NCBI GenBank assembly: GCA_945878745.1
Contig: CAMDVY010000193.1
Coordinates: forward strand, 1 to 6,144
Direction of reading: 5' to 3'
Length of the DNA: 6,144 bases
From: Klebsiella pneumoniae
Lineage (GTDB): Bacteria > Pseudomonadota > Gammaproteobacteria > Pseudomonadales > Azotimanducaceae
The position numbers and the translations under genes were made by a program. The notes under the pieces were generated by a model, which ran no database searches, was not told the origin of the DNA, and was given only the letters and a program-made list of their open reading frames with translations. Positions within the stretch are counted from its first letter, which is position 1, and each line of letters begins with the position of its first letter. Shown here piece after piece: positions 5,776-6,144 of the stretch.

Positions 5776-6144
5776 GTGAGCCTTGAATACCACATAGATG
5801 CGGATGAAAGCCTGATTACCGTCAAGGTGAAGGATGGTTTGCGCCCGGGAGATATGGAGCTGATGGCCGCTCAGCTCTTTGACGATCCCCTGTTTGTACC
5901 AGATATGGCGCAGCTTCTGGATTTTCGGCAGGCGAACATCGAGTTGCCCGATGCCCATGCCGGATTGCTGACCCGCTACTTGCTGAAAAAATACAATCCG
6001 GCGATCGACGGCAACATCGCCGTGGTGGTTGACCCCGATTTGACACCCACTGACACCGCTTTGATGTTCCGCATTACATGCACCCTGGAGCGTGCGGAGT
6101 TGTTCGAAGACTTTGACATGGCCGTTAAATGGCTGGCTCGCAAG
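5776..6144 (+). CDS. STAS/SEC14-like small protein, 3' end outside window
   Basis: An open frame of 123 codons with no stop before the window edge. It begins GTG and reads SLEYHIDADESLITVKVKDG. It then has DDPLFVPDMAQLLDFRQANI (about 36-55) and a run NIAVVVDPDLTPTDTALMF, ending ERAELFEDFDMAVKWLARK. This order (two opening strands, a helix, the DPxFxPDMxQLLDxR segment, a hydrophobic strand, a helix, then the E-L-F-x-D-x-D-x-A-x-x-W-L end) is that of small bacterial SpoIIAA/STAS-SEC14-like proteins, usually around 120-140 residues. Only a few residues are therefore probably missing. GTG is the only start after an in-frame stop at 5752; the ribosome binding site is weak. The molecular role of these proteins is mostly unknown. 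It lies 83 bases downstream of the dioxygenase gene on the same strand and might be co-transcribed with it. Confidence 0.7.
   Translation, partial: MSLEYHIDADESLITVKVKDGLRPGDMELMAAQLFDDPLFVPDMAQLLDFRQANIELPDAHAGLLTRYLLKKYNPAIDGNIAVVVDPDLTPTDTALMFRITCTLERAELFEDFDMAVKWLARK

Overview
The window reads as a stretch of bacterial chromosome, most likely from a gammaproteobacterium or a related proteobacterium of environmental (possibly marine) origin. The evidence is moderate-to-high GC, dense short-spaced genes, Shine-Dalgarno sites of the AGGGA/AAGAGG type, frequent GTG starts, and a DUF4124-like small exported protein, a family typical of Gammaproteobacteria. There is no RNA gene, CRISPR array, insertion sequence or phage gene. 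Family assignments come from reading motifs by eye, without any database search.

Layout, left to right. Bases 1-89 hold no gene I can support. A complete amidohydrolase of the D-aminoacylase-like group (90-1796, minus) is divergent from a small DUF4124-like protein (1931-2329, plus) across a 134-base gap that contains a perfect AGACAG-N8-CTGTCT dyad. After 111 bases comes a luciferase-like (LLM) F420-type oxidoreductase (2441-3298, plus). It converges, with only 13 bases between stop codons, on a PPOX-fold flavin/F420-type oxidoreductase (3312-3737, minus). That gene lies downstream of a ketopantoate-reductase-family dehydrogenase (3818-4783, minus), and the two probably form one transcript. 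A phytanoyl-CoA dioxygenase family protein (4844-5692, plus) diverges from the dehydrogenase across 60 bases. The right edge holds an unfinished small STAS/SEC14-like protein (5776 to beyond 6144, plus) whose stop codon lies outside the window.

Together the genes look like an accessory catabolic neighbourhood: a hydrolase of N-acyl or cyclic amide bonds, two putative deazaflavin/flavin oxidoreductases, an NADPH-dependent keto-acid reductase and an Fe(II)/2-oxoglutarate hydroxylase. Gene orientations alternate, so this is not one operon, and no substrate can be read from the sequence. I found no defence system, RNA-guided system or similarly novel machinery. The most interesting points are the apparent loss of two canonical metal-ligand histidines in the D-aminoacylase-like protein, the dyad in its upstream region, and the co-location of two F420-type enzymes with a PanE-like reductase and a PhyH oxygenase.
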